From: Clostridia bacterium
GTDB taxonomy: Bacteria; Bacillota; Clostridia; TANB77; UBA1234
Direction: 5' to 3'
DNA: 46,465 nucleotides
NCBI GenBank assembly: GCA_900765095.1
Contig: CAAFRB010000099.1
Span: forward strand, 1 to 46,465
This document shows, piece after piece, positions 26,591 to 34,997 of this stretch. Under the pieces are notes generated by a model. That model ran no database searches. It was not told the DNA's origin and saw only the letters and a program-made list of their open reading frames with translations. Every line of letters begins with the position of its first letter. The stretch's first letter is position 1. A program made the translations under genes and the position numbers.

Positions 26591-28660
26591 GTGAGAAAAA
26601 GAACTTATGAAAAAGAAATATATGGTGATTTATTTAATGTTACAGATGAGGAAAAAGATTCATTAGGGTCTTATACGGGGCTTTACTATAAGCGTATAAA
26701 TTCTTTACTTGCTGCTGATAGTGGAGAATATGAAACTTTGATGGGCGAGAGATGGAATTTTGGTAATGCTGTGATTTTGACTGATGAGGAAAGAAAAAGT
26801 CAAAAAGAAGAAATCTTGGAAAGTGTAGATTTTACTTTTAAACATTTACCAAGCATATATTCTACAATATTAAAGGAATGGGAAGCTAATGGCAAAGCTG
26901 AATATGGCTCAGGATTATACAGGGGTACTTCGGAAGAAGAGATGTTAAGTATGAAAGTTGGAAGTGTTATAAACAAACCTTATTCTACAGCTAAGGTATA
27001 TGAAGGTTCAAATAGTATAGCTTTTGCATTAGATAACAAAAATCCAGTTTTAGCAGATGTGAAATTAGAAAATGATGTACCTTATGCTGATATACAGAAC
27101 ATTTTGGAGCATCATATAGCACATGAAAAAGAGGTGGTCGTATCTCCGTTTTGCAGAGTTAAATCTGTTAACCAAACTGGTGGATGGATGTCTGGAGATA
27201 AACTACTTGAGAGTTATAGTGTTGAATTAGAAGCACCTAAACTAGAATTAATGAGTGATGAAGAATGTAACAAATTAAAAGCACAGATTTTATCGCAAGC
27301 ACCTGAAATAGCCGACCTTATTGTGGAAAAAATTCAAGAAAGAGCAATTCGTGAAAATATTGAATGGCAAATAGAAGGGGCTCGAAAAGAGTTAGCAAGA
27401 CTTGATAGAGATAGGATAGACAGAAAAAGAGATGGAAAGCCATTCAGTGAGCAGGAGTACCAACGATATGTAGAAAATTGCAAGTTTTTAAGAAATCAAA
27501 TAGATAGTCAGTATGAAAGAAAAGCAGATTTAACAAAAGTTAGTATGGAAAATGCCCCAAAGATAAAGGCTTGGAAAGAAAATATAGTAAAAGTTTGTAT
27601 GTCTGAGTGCAGAAAAAAAGAAATTGATATGGAAAACAAAATGTTTGAAATAGAAACCAAGCATAAAGAAATGTTAGATGCACAGGAACATACTAAGAGA
27701 AAATTAAACAGAGAAAATAACATAAACACTACTAAAAAGGCAATTGATAATGTAGAGTCTTATGATACTAAGAGGATTTTGGATTCTTCAAGAAAAATAG
27801 AGCAATCTATGAAAAATATTGGTGTTATGTATTATTCTAAAATGCCAGAATATGCAGAAGTCATAAACAAAATGAAAGTTGCTGCAGTGAACGGGGCTAA
27901 ATTCTTAAGTAATGATGAGAATGATTATGATAAAAAGTTTGAAGATTCTATTTATGAATTGGGAGTAGTTACTGATGGGCTTAAAAATGGTATGTTTGAA
28001 CAAGAGATAAACAGAGGTATAGCACGAGAGGAAAATTTGTTAAAAGGTACTGTGTATAATAAGTTTATGAAACTAGTTGTAGAAAAGGAAAAGGAAACAT
28101 TATCGAAGAGGGCAGAAATGCTACAAGAAAAGGCTAATAGAAGAGGACTAGTAGCATTATTTAGAGGTGCATCTAAGGCTGAAAGACGTGAACTTGATTC
28201 GATAAATCAATATCTTGCTTCTGTTCCAGATATACCAGATGATGTTGCTTTAGATAAACAAAACAGTGCAAGACAAATAGTTGCAGATATGCAGTTCTAT
28301 CAAGAATTACATCAAAATGACAAAGATTATGAAGATATTTTGAAGAAAGTCGATAATATGAGGAGCGTCTTGGAGGAACACTTTGAAATACCTCAAGAAG
28401 ATGTACATAACATAAAAAGTAAAATGCAGGAAGAATCAAAAGGTAAGATACCTAGCTCTTACATGATTGACCAAATGCTTACGCAGACTAATCAAATGCC
28501 TGTATATGAGGCAGAAAAACAAAATTATGGTTTGTCTAGAATTTACTGGGCGTACAAGGATATTAACCGAAATATAGATAGATTAGAAAAAAATAGAGAA
28601 GAAAGAGAAAATAATCACGAAACTTCAAGAAATACGAAATTTAATGCAGTAGAAAAGTAA
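26591..28660 (+). CDS. Predicted ADP-ribosyltransferase effector with long helical C-terminus
   Basis: Residues 20 to about 200 fit the R-S-E ADP-ribosyltransferase toxin fold: LGSYTGLYYKRINSLL near 25-41 (the family's I.YT..Y..IN..LR element), catalytic Arg111 in GLYRGTS, Ser132 in KPYSTA and the ExE pair Glu179-Lys-Glu181 in AHEKEVVVSPF. ExE suggests arginine as acceptor. Residues about 230-689 are highly charged and mostly helical, with probable coiled coils and no recognised domain. No signal peptide is present, so delivery would need a dedicated secretion route, or the enzyme acts inside the cell. GTG 26591 follows a weak AAAAAGG site 26 bases after polA. No antitoxin-like gene is adjacent. 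The fold call is good; the target is unknown. Confidence 0.75.
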   Translation: MRKRTYEKEIYGDLFNVTDEEKDSLGSYTGLYYKRINSLLAADSGEYETLMGERWNFGNAVILTDEERKSQKEEILESVDFTFKHLPSIYSTILKEWEANGKAEYGSGLYRGTSEEEMLSMKVGSVINKPYSTAKVYEGSNSIAFALDNKNPVLADVKLENDVPYADIQNILEHHIAHEKEVVVSPFCRVKSVNQTGGWMSGDKLLESYSVELEAPKLELMSDEECNKLKAQILSQAPEIADLIVEKIQERAIRENIEWQIEGARKELARLDRDRIDRKRDGKPFSEQEYQRYVENCKFLRNQIDSQYERKADLTKVSMENAPKIKAWKENIVKVCMSECRKKEIDMENKMFEIETKHKEMLDAQEHTKRKLNRENNINTTKKAIDNVESYDTKRILDSSRKIEQSMKNIGVMYYSKMPEYAEVINKMKVAAVNGAKFLSNDENDYDKKFEDSIYELGVVTDGLKNGMFEQEINRGIAREENLLKGTVYNKFMKLVVEKEKETLSKRAEMLQEKANRRGLVALFRGASKAERRELDSINQYLASVPDIPDDVALDKQNSARQIVADMQFYQELHQNDKDYEDILKKVDNMRSVLEEHFEIPQEDVHNIKSKMQEESKGKIPSSYMIDQMLTQTNQMPVYEAEKQNYGLSRIYWAYKDINRNIDRLEKNREERENNHETSRNTKFNAVEK

Positions 28661-28663
28661 CAT

Positions 28664-28728
28664 ATAAGTGATAAAGATTTTCAGCTTTCTTGAAAAAAAA
28701 CTATTCAAAGCAAGAAAAATGTGATAAA
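28664..28728. repeat. Dispersed repeat B, copy before yebC
   Basis: AAGATTTTCAGCTTTCTTGAAAAA directly after the effector stop matches the polA-side copy (AGATTTTAAGCTTTCTTGAAAAA). GTGATAAAATACC at its end may supply the yebC -10. Confidence 0.5.
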
Positions 28729-28770
28729 ATACCGGATAGCTGATATATGAATTTTAAAGGAGGAGAAAAA

Positions 28771-29502
28771 ATGTCAGGACACAGCAAATGGAATAATATT
28801 AAAAACAAAAAAGAAAAATCAGATTCTCAAAGAGGGAAGATTTTTACGAAGTTGGGAAGAGAAATATTAGTTGCAGTTAAAGAAGGTGGTCCTGATCCAG
28901 CTGGTAACTCAAAGCTTCGTGATGTTATCGCAAAATGTAAAGCAAATAACATGCCTAACGATAATATAGATAGAAGTATAAAAAAAGCGGCAGGTGACGG
29001 AAACTCTGCTAATTACGAGGATATTGTTTATGAAGGATATGGCCCAAATGGTGTTGCTATAATCATTGAAGCAATGACAGATAACAGAAACAGAACTGCA
29101 GGAGATGTAAGACACATTTTAGATAAGTTTGGTGGAAACTTAGGAACAAATGGCTCTGTAGGTTGGATGTTTGATAAAAAAGGAGTAATCATTATTGAAA
29201 AGACAGCTACAAAACTTTCGGAAGATGAGCTGATGCTTGAAATACTAGAAGCAGGCGCTGATAACATGGAAGCAGATGATGAATACTATGAGATTACAAC
29301 TAAGCCAGAAGATTTCTCAAGTGTTAGAGAATATCTTGAAGGCAAAGGAATTGAATATTTAGAAGCTGAAGTTAAGATGGTTCCTCAAAACTACATGCAC
29401 TTGGACGAAGAGGGTTCAAGAAAGATGGGCTTGATAGTTGAAAAACTAGAAGATTTGGACGATATCCAAGAGATTTGGCATAATTGGGACGAGGAAGAGT
29501 AG
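28771..29502 (+). CDS. YebC/TACO1-family protein
   Basis: A 243-residue YebC-family protein with the signature start MSGHSKWNNIKNKKEKSDSQ, then GKIFTKLGREI, ANNMPNDNIDRSIKKA, YEGYGPNGVA and GSVGWMFDKKG. The family was long annotated as transcriptional regulators; recent work ties several members to translation, relieving ribosome stalling much as TACO1 does. ATG 28771 is chosen because AAAGGAGGAG lies just upstream; ATG 28747 precedes that site. The stop TAG overlaps the ribosome site of the next small membrane protein gene. Confidence 0.95.
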   Translation: MSGHSKWNNIKNKKEKSDSQRGKIFTKLGREILVAVKEGGPDPAGNSKLRDVIAKCKANNMPNDNIDRSIKKAAGDGNSANYEDIVYEGYGPNGVAIIIEAMTDNRNRTAGDVRHILDKFGGNLGTNGSVGWMFDKKGVIIIEKTATKLSEDELMLEILEAGADNMEADDEYYEITTKPEDFSSVREYLEGKGIEYLEAEVKMVPQNYMHLDEEGSRKMGLIVEKLEDLDDIQEIWHNWDEEE

Positions 29503-29516
29503 GAGAGTTTGGTTAA

Positions 29517-29825
29517 ATGTTGTTGGATTGCACGGTTGATACAGTATATGTTGCTTTTATTACATTTTATTTAGTTATGAGTATAATAGGATTTCTAAGA
29601 AAAAAAGCATGGTTTAATTTGACATCGGTTATAGTTAATATAACATTGTTAGTAGTACATGCTTTAACTCGTGACCGTTTTAGCAATTCTGCATTTGAAT
29701 TTAACATGAACTTCGATATGATTTGCTTAGCTGTAAATATACCAATTCTCGTTATCGTTGATGAAATAGAAACGAGAAGAAGCATAATAAAAGAAGTTTT
29801 TAAAAATAGATATAAAAATAATTAA
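29517..29825 (+). CDS. Small membrane protein of unknown function
   Basis: A 102-residue protein with about three hydrophobic helices (about residues 10-26, 34-50 and 67-82) separated by short charged loops and ending in a basic tail (RRSIIKEVFKNRYKNN), probably inside the cell. No family is recognised. TAGGAG, which includes the yebC stop, gives the ribosome site, so the gene is translationally linked to yebC. A hairpin terminator follows. Confidence 0.7.
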   Translation: MLLDCTVDTVYVAFITFYLVMSIIGFLRKKAWFNLTSVIVNITLLVVHALTRDRFSNSAFEFNMNFDMICLAVNIPILVIVDEIETRRSIIKEVFKNRYKNN

Positions 29826-29831
29826 AGATTT

Positions 29832-29878
29832 AGGATGAACTTGACTTGACATATATAGTCAGGCTCATCCTTTTGTTA
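29832..29878 (+). terminator. Terminator of the yebC transcript
   Basis: GGATGAACTTGACT pairs with AGTCAGGCTCATCC (one mismatch, one G-U), followed by TTTTG. Confidence 0.8.
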
Positions 29879-29902
29879 GTTTGATAAATAAGAGAAAGGA
29901 AT

Positions 29903-29927
29903 TAATCAATTATAAATAAATTGATTA
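29903..29927 (+). promoter_or_regulatory. Inverted repeat in the dtd leader
   Basis: TAATCAATT and AATTGATTA form a 9-bp stem between AGAAAGGA and the start codon. Folding would bring that distant ribosome site nearer to ATG 29940. Confidence 0.4.
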
Positions 29928-29939
29928 CACGGGAAAACT

Positions 29940-30398
29940 ATGAAAGCTGTAATACAAAGAGTAGTTAACTCTGAACTTAGAATAGATGGAAATCTATATT
30001 CAAAAATAGATTCTGGGCTTTTGGTGTTACTTGGTGTAACTCACAATGATACTAAAAAAGATGCTGAAGTTTTAGCAGAAAAAATATCTAAGCTTAGAAT
30101 ATTTGAAGACGAAAATGGAAAAATGAATTTGTCTGTAATGGACAAAAAGGGCGCATTGCACATAGTTTCACAATTTACATTGTATGCAGATTCGCATCAT
30201 GGAAATAGACCTGGTTTTACTGATGCTGCAGAGCCTAAATATGCCAATGAGCTATATGAATATTTCATTGAATATTGTAAGAACAATATAGGAATTGAAG
30301 TTGCAACTGGTTCATTCGGTGCGGACATGCACATAACTTTTACGAATATGGGACCGGTTACAATAATTTTGGAATGTGTTGATGGAAAGATATTATAG
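29940..30398 (+). CDS. dtd: D-aminoacyl-tRNA deacylase
   Basis: A 152-residue Dtd, which removes D-amino acids, and mischarged glycine or alanine, from tRNAs. The family signatures are present: MKAVIQRV at the start, VSQFTLYAD, GNRPGF (usually GNRPSF) and NMGPVT near the C-terminus, whose Gly-Pro forms the chirality-selective pocket. Length is normal. The ribosome site next to ATG is weak (GGGAAAA); a better AAAGGA lies 40 bases upstream beyond a hairpin. tex follows 57 bases later. Confidence 0.95.
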   Translation: MKAVIQRVVNSELRIDGNLYSKIDSGLLVLLGVTHNDTKKDAEVLAEKISKLRIFEDENGKMNLSVMDKKGALHIVSQFTLYADSHHGNRPGFTDAAEPKYANELYEYFIEYCKNNIGIEVATGSFGADMHITFTNMGPVTIILECVDGKIL

Positions 30399-30455
30399 TG
30401 GTGAAATGCTACGATTGTAGCAAAAAATGAATATAATAACAAAAAGGAGAAATTT

Positions 30456-32606
30456 ATGGAACAAATAAATGAACGTTTGGTAAAAGAGCTTAAATTAAAA
30501 CCTTTTCAAGTTGAAAATGCGATAAAACTTATAGACGAAGGAAACACAATTCCTTTTATTGCGAGATATAGAAAAGAACAAACTGGCGAGATGTCAGACG
30601 AGCAACTTCGTGATATGTTTGATAGATTAAATTATTTAAGAAATCTTGAGAAGAGAAAAGAAGAAGTTATTAGACTTATTGATGAGCAAGGAAAACTTGA
30701 TGAGGAGTTGAAAAGCAGAATCTTATCAAGCGAAACTATGACTGAAGTTGAGGATTTGTATAGACCATACAAACAAAAGAAGAGAACAAGAGCAACTATT
30801 GCTAAAGAAAAGGGCTTGGAGCCATTAGCTTTGGTTATATATAATCAAACAGAAAAACATGATTTGGTAATGCTTGCTGAAGAATATATAAATGAAGAAA
30901 AGGGCGTTAATTCTGTTGAAGATGCACTTACAGGAGCAAAAGATATAGTTGCTGAAATGATTTCTGATGTTGCAGAGTATAGAAAAGATATTAGAAAAAT
31001 AATTTATGATGTTGGTGTGATAGTTTCAAAAGCTGCAAAGGATGAAAAATCTGTTTATGAAATGTATTATGATTACACTGAAGCTGTTTCAAAAATTCCT
31101 AGTCACAGAATACTTGCTATTAATAGAGGTGAAAAGGAAGAGTTCTTAAAAGTTAAGATTGATGGAACTGATGAACCTGCACTAAATTATTTAACTGGAC
31201 AAGTGATAAAAAAAGATAGTCCTTACGAAGAGATTTTGAAGGAAATTATAGAAGATGCATATAAAAGACTTATTAAGCCATCAGTTGAAAATGAAGTTAG
31301 AAATGATTTAACAGGAGTGGCAGAAGAGCAAGCGATAAAAGTGTTTGGACAAAATGCAAAAAAATTATTATTGCAACCTCCTCTAAAAGGATTGACTGTG
31401 ATGGGATTTGACCCTGCATATAGAACGGGATGTAAAATTGCAGTTATAGATGAAACAGGAAAATTATTAGACACAACAACTGTATATCCAACTGAGCCTC
31501 AAAATGATGTTGAAGGAGCAAAGAAAAAATTATTAGATTTAATTGATAAATATAATGTTAGAATGATTGCAATCGGAAATGGAACAGCTTCGAGAGAGTC
31601 CGAACAATTCGTTGCCGAACTGTTAAAAAGTGTAAAACATGATATTCATTATGCGATAGTTAGTGAAGCTGGAGCTTCTGTTTATTCTGCTTCAAAACTA
31701 GCAACAGAAGAATATCCGGACATAAATGTTTCACTTCGTGGAGCAATATCGATAGCAAGAAGATTGCAAGATCCACTTGCTGAGTTGGTTAAAATAGACC
31801 CTAAAAGTATTGGTGTAGGGCAGTATCAACATGATGTAAATCAAAACAGATTAGATGAGAGTTTAACTGGTGTTGTTGAAGATGCAGTTAACAGTGTTGG
31901 AGTAGACTTAAACACAGCCACACCATCTCTTTTAAAATATGTTTCTGGCGTTAGCAAAACAGTTGCAAATAACATAGTTAAGTATAGAGATGAAAACGGT
32001 AAGATTAAAACGAGAAAAGAATTATTAAAAGTTTCAAAGTTAGGTCCAGCTGCGTACACACAATGTGCAGGTTTTTTAAGAATACCAGAAAGCAAGAATC
32101 CATTAGATAATACTTCAGTTCACCCAGAAAGTTACGAAGTTGCTGAAAAGATATTAAATAATATTGGATTTAAATTAGATGATTTAAAGACAGATCTTCC
32201 AGAGATTAGAACGAAGCTTTCTACAGTTGTTCCTGCAGATGTTGCAAAAGAGCTAGATATAGGTGTTCCAACTGTTAGAGATATAATAAAAGAATTGCAA
32301 AAACCAGGTAGAGATCCAAGAGAAGACATGCCAAAACCAATTTTAAGAAGTGATGTATTAAAAATGGAAGACTTAAAAGAAGGAATGATTTTAACAGGAA
32401 CAGTAAGAAATGTAATTGATTTTGGAGCTTTTGTTGATATCGGCGTTAAAAATGATGGATTAGTTCACATTTCAGAGATGAGTGATAAATACGTAAAAAA
32501 TCCTATGGATGTTGTTTCTGTTGGTGATATTGTAAAAGTAAGAGTAATTAAAATAGATTTAGAAAAGAAGAAAGTTTCTTTATCTATGAAAAATACAAAT
32601 GAGTAA
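30456..32606 (+). CDS. tex: Tex-family RNA-binding transcription accessory protein
   Basis: A 716-residue Tex protein. The N-terminal helical region has NTIPFIARYRKEQTGEMSDEQLR. A YqgF/RNase H-like domain lies at about 320-450 (MGFDPAYRTGCKIAVID, AIGNGTASRESE), helix-hairpin-helix units at about 490-565 (LLKYVSGVSKTVANNIVKYR, LLKVSKLGPAAYTQCAGFLRI) and an S1 RNA-binding domain at about 640-716 (GMILTGTVRNVIDFGAFVDIG). Tex is a nucleic-acid-binding factor related to Spt6. AAAGGAG precedes ATG. Confidence 0.96.
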   Translation: MEQINERLVKELKLKPFQVENAIKLIDEGNTIPFIARYRKEQTGEMSDEQLRDMFDRLNYLRNLEKRKEEVIRLIDEQGKLDEELKSRILSSETMTEVEDLYRPYKQKKRTRATIAKEKGLEPLALVIYNQTEKHDLVMLAEEYINEEKGVNSVEDALTGAKDIVAEMISDVAEYRKDIRKIIYDVGVIVSKAAKDEKSVYEMYYDYTEAVSKIPSHRILAINRGEKEEFLKVKIDGTDEPALNYLTGQVIKKDSPYEEILKEIIEDAYKRLIKPSVENEVRNDLTGVAEEQAIKVFGQNAKKLLLQPPLKGLTVMGFDPAYRTGCKIAVIDETGKLLDTTTVYPTEPQNDVEGAKKKLLDLIDKYNVRMIAIGNGTASRESEQFVAELLKSVKHDIHYAIVSEAGASVYSASKLATEEYPDINVSLRGAISIARRLQDPLAELVKIDPKSIGVGQYQHDVNQNRLDESLTGVVEDAVNSVGVDLNTATPSLLKYVSGVSKTVANNIVKYRDENGKIKTRKELLKVSKLGPAAYTQCAGFLRIPESKNPLDNTSVHPESYEVAEKILNNIGFKLDDLKTDLPEIRTKLSTVVPADVAKELDIGVPTVRDIIKELQKPGRDPREDMPKPILRSDVLKMEDLKEGMILTGTVRNVIDFGAFVDIGVKNDGLVHISEMSDKYVKNPMDVVSVGDIVKVRVIKIDLEKKKVSLSMKNTNE

Positions 32607-32680
32607 GAAAGCTGAAAAACTTTGATTTTCAGACTTTCTTACATTGAGAGTTTTTGAACTAAAAGAAAGAAAAATTTTTG
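32605..32680. repeat. Dispersed repeat B, palindromic copy after tex
   Basis: AAGAAAGCTGAAAA and TTTTCAGACTTTCTT form a 14-bp stem immediately after the tex stop. The motif GATTTTCAG.CTTTCTT is shared with the 23727 and 28664 copies. It could act as a transcript-end hairpin, but no T-run follows. Confidence 0.55.
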
Positions 32681-32714
32681 TATAGAAAATGAAATGTAAA
32701 TGGAGGAAAGTAGC

Positions 32715-33308
32715 ATGCAAATTAAAGAACCAAAATTCGAGATATCAGTAATGAATAAGGCTCAATATCCTAAAAATAGATTACCCCAAATTGTATTGGC
32801 AGGTAAATCAAACGTTGGAAAATCGTCATTTGTAAATTGTTTGGTGAATAGAAAATCACTTGCACGCACAAGTAGCGCACCGGGAAAGACAAGACAGATA
32901 AATTTTTATAATATGGATGATAAGTTTTATTTTGTTGATTTGCCTGGATATGGATATTCACAGATGTCTAAAGCAGAACAAAAAAAAGTTGGTGATTCAA
33001 TAGAAACATATTTGCGTAATTGTAAGAATATAAATCTAGTAGTCTTATTAGTGGATATTAGGCATGCTCCAAGCGATAACGACAAAATGATGATGGAATA
33101 TATAAAATCAACAGGAAACAGATACATAGTGGTGACTTCAAAAGCGGATAAAATTGCGAAAACGAAAGTTCAAGACTATGTAGATGAAATTGCTAAGACT
33201 TTAGAAGTTGATAAAGATTTGATTTTCGCATTTTCATCTGAAACAAAATTCAATCGAGATGTAATATGGGAAGTATTAGAAGAAAGCCTAAGTATTGCTA
33301 AAGAGTAA
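32715..33308 (+). CDS. engB: Ribosome-biogenesis GTPase EngB (YsxC/YihA)
   Basis: A 197-residue EngB GTPase needed for 50S subunit assembly. G1 is GKSNVGKSS (about residues 30-38), G2 lies in TSSAPGKTRQINFY, G3 is DLPGYGYSQM, and G4 is the family form TSKADK. ATG 32715 follows ATGGAGG, which contains an in-frame ATG at 32700 that is part of the ribosome site. It lies downstream of tex and 26 bases before mntP, so cotranscription with mntP is likely. Confidence 0.95.
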   Translation: MQIKEPKFEISVMNKAQYPKNRLPQIVLAGKSNVGKSSFVNCLVNRKSLARTSSAPGKTRQINFYNMDDKFYFVDLPGYGYSQMSKAEQKKVGDSIETYLRNCKNINLVVLLVDIRHAPSDNDKMMMEYIKSTGNRYIVVTSKADKIAKTKVQDYVDEIAKTLEVDKDLIFAFSSETKFNRDVIWEVLEESLSIAKE

Positions 33309-33334
33309 ATCTGTATAAAAGAGGGTTATATGTT

Positions 33335-33895
33335 ATGGGAGTATTTGAAATATTTTTGATAGGTATTGGGCTTGCAATGGATGCTTCTTCTGTATCAGTT
33401 TGCAAAGGATTAGCAATGAGGAAACTGGATGTAAGAAAAGCTCTAATAATATCAATATATTTTGGAATATTTCAAGGTGTGATGCCACTAATTGGTTATT
33501 TCCTAGGCTCAACGTTTGAAAGTCTAATTTCAGGAATAGATCATTGGATTGCTTTTACATTGCTTGAGGTTATTGGAATAAATATGATAAGAGAAGTATT
33601 CGGAAACGAAAACAAAAACGCAAATGATAGAGTTGATTTTAAAACCATGATAATTCTGGCAATAGCCACAAGTATAGATGCACTAACAGTTGGAGTGACA
33701 TTTGCATTCTTTAATGTAAATATATTATTGGCGGCATTTATCATAGCTACAGTAACGTTTGCATTATCATTAATCGGTGTTAAAATAGGGTATGAATTTG
33801 GAAATAAATACGAAAGTAAAGCAGAAATAATGGGTGGAATTATATTGATTTTTATGGGATTGAAAATATTAATCGAACATTTATTTTTTGCGTAA
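33335..33895 (+). CDS. mntP: Manganese efflux pump MntP
   Basis: A 186-residue MntP with six predicted helices. Asp-containing helices GIGLAMDASSVSVCKGLA (Asp16) and AIATSIDALTVGVTFAF hold the family's essential acidic residues, and GIILIFMGLKILIEHLF closes the protein. It exports excess Mn(II). In many bacteria mntP is preceded by a yybP-ykoY manganese riboswitch; the 26-base gap to engB leaves no room for one here. No terminator is visible after the gene. Confidence 0.93.
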   Translation: MGVFEIFLIGIGLAMDASSVSVCKGLAMRKLDVRKALIISIYFGIFQGVMPLIGYFLGSTFESLISGIDHWIAFTLLEVIGINMIREVFGNENKNANDRVDFKTMIILAIATSIDALTVGVTFAFFNVNILLAAFIIATVTFALSLIGVKIGYEFGNKYESKAEIMGGIILIFMGLKILIEHLFFA

Positions 33896-33963
33896 CTAAA
33901 TTTTGCATGATAAAAAGCAAGTAAAAGTGAGGCTTGACACTGGCGTAAAATCTAAATTTGCTA

Positions 33964-33992
33964 TTGACGTGTTATGTAAATTGTGGTATTAT
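33964..33992 (+). promoter_or_regulatory. Promoter of the 34093 orphan gene
   Basis: TTGACG at 33964 and TATTAT at 33987, 17 bases apart. A leader of about 95 bases follows, with the small inverted repeat AATACCAGATGGTATT just before the AAAGGAGG site. Confidence 0.85.
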
Positions 33993-34092
33993 ATAGGAGC
34001 GTTAGGAGGTAATATTAAAAAGGAAAGTTCAATAAAGCTTTTCGGGTGAATGTAATACCAGATGGTATTATAATAAAAGGAGGAAGTCAAAA

Positions 34093-34404
34093 ATGATCGA
34101 ATCGAAGAAGCGGGAACTGGACCACAATGTGACCAAGAACTACAAGTCCTTGAAGATGTTGTTCCAAGTGTACGAGCATACCGGGATTTGCGGTTTTCAT
34201 TACTATCCCACGACTTCAAGGTACGTTGCCTTAAGTGAAGAAAATGTTGCTAAGATTATCCGTGATTTGGGTGAGAGTGAAATGGCACTTGTCAGCTACA
34301 AGGGTAAGTTCTATGTCGTTGAGAACATCGAAGTTTATTCAGAGTACGGAGTGCAGTTGGCTGGGTTCGTCCAGATTTCGCCACCTAAGATTCTTAAGCT
34401 CTGA
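34093..34404 (+). CDS. Small orphan protein of unknown function
   Basis: A 103-residue soluble protein with no recognised family. The N-terminal part is basic and helical; the second half has strand-like segments (MALVSYKGKFYVVENIEVYSE, VQLAGFVQISPP). The codon use is markedly unlike the surrounding genes: AAG almost throughout, plus AAC, TTC, ATC, CGG and CTG, giving roughly 45-50% G+C. AAAGGAGGAAG precedes ATG. It is flanked by its own consensus promoter and a 16-bp terminator stem. Likely acquired by transfer and expressed. Confidence 0.7.
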   Translation: MIESKKRELDHNVTKNYKSLKMLFQVYEHTGICGFHYYPTTSRYVALSEENVAKIIRDLGESEMALVSYKGKFYVVENIEVYSEYGVQLAGFVQISPPKILKL

Positions 34405-34415
34405 TTTGAGATAAT

Positions 34416-34454
34416 AAATGAAGCCACTAACCTAAAAAGTTAGTGGCTTCATTT
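34416..34454 (+). terminator. Terminator of the 34093 orphan gene
   Basis: AAATGAAGCCACTAAC and GTTAGTGGCTTCATTT form a perfect 16-bp stem. The following tract is short (ATTTAC), and a repeat-B fragment (AAAGATTTTCATTTTTCTGG) starts soon after. Confidence 0.85.
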
Positions 34455-34521
34455 ACTATAGGAAAGAAAATCAAAGATTTTCATTTTTCTGGTACCTCAA
34501 TAATAAGGGGGAAGTTTGATT

Positions 34522-34767
34522 TTGAATAGACCAAAAGAATACAAAAACAAAGAAAAATGGCGCAAGACTAAGAGAGAACAGCAAAGAAGAGATTATGGGA
34601 GTAGAGCTTTTGCACCAAGACATCATGAAATCTGGAGTGAAGGAGAAAAAGAAATGGTTTGGGCTCATGAAATCTCGGATGCGAAGCTTTCTGCGATAAT
34701 CGGACGTTCTATAGGTGCTATTCAAATGATGAGATGCAAGATGAGAAAAGAATTGTCAGCAGATTAA
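34522..34767 (+). CDS. Small basic DNA-binding-like protein (SANT/GcrA-like helix-turn-helix)
   Basis: A protein of about 81 residues with a very basic start (RPKEYKNKEKWRKTKREQQRR) and then WSEGEKEMVWAHEISDAKLSAIIGRSIGAIQMMRCKM, which has the layout W..GE...V.....SD..L...IGRS..AI...R.K of Myb/SANT-like and GcrA-type DNA-binding helices. Likely a small transcriptional or phage-derived regulator. TTG 34522 is preferred because AAGGGGGAAG lies about nine bases upstream; TTG 34516 would be very close. Codon use matches the AT-rich background. A strong terminator follows. Confidence 0.65.
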   Translation: MNRPKEYKNKEKWRKTKREQQRRDYGSRAFAPRHHEIWSEGEKEMVWAHEISDAKLSAIIGRSIGAIQMMRCKMRKELSAD

Positions 34768-34770
34768 AAG

Positions 34771-34816
34771 AAGCGTATTACAAGCATATTTATTTATGTT
34801 TGTAATACGCTTTTTG
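34771..34816 (+). terminator. Terminator of the 34522 gene
   Basis: AAGCGTATTACAA pairs with TTGTAATACGCTT around an AT-rich loop, with TTTTT after it. Confidence 0.9.
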
Positions 34817-34825
34817 TACACCAAG

Positions 34826-34930
34826 AAAGATGAAAATCTCTCGAATAAATTAAAGTTTTTTATATAAGGGGAGAATAACAAATTTGCTACCTTTTATGCA
34901 TTGATTTTTTTCCTATTGTATAAAAATGTA
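34826..34930. repeat. Dispersed repeats: B fragment plus repeat A copy 3
   Basis: Read on the minus strand, the left part is CGAGAGATTTTCATCTTTCTTGG preceded by TTTAATTTATT, the same order as at 42857-42880. Repeat A follows, with a mutated left arm (GTTTTTTATATAAGG) and an intact right arm CCTATTGTATAAAAA at 34912. Confidence 0.7.
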
Positions 34931-34997
34931 ACACTTTTAAAATATATGAATACAATGAGATTGTAAGTTAAATATTTTTGAAGAGGAGGTGGAAATT

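Noticed and set aside
33309..33334. yybP-ykoY manganese riboswitch expected before mntP
   Set aside because: The gap to engB is only 26 bases, too short for the element.
34930..34997. TPP riboswitch that would mark the ABC operon as a thiamine-precursor importer
   Set aside because: No CTGAGA-type or other conserved TPP-riboswitch segments are seen in the leader.
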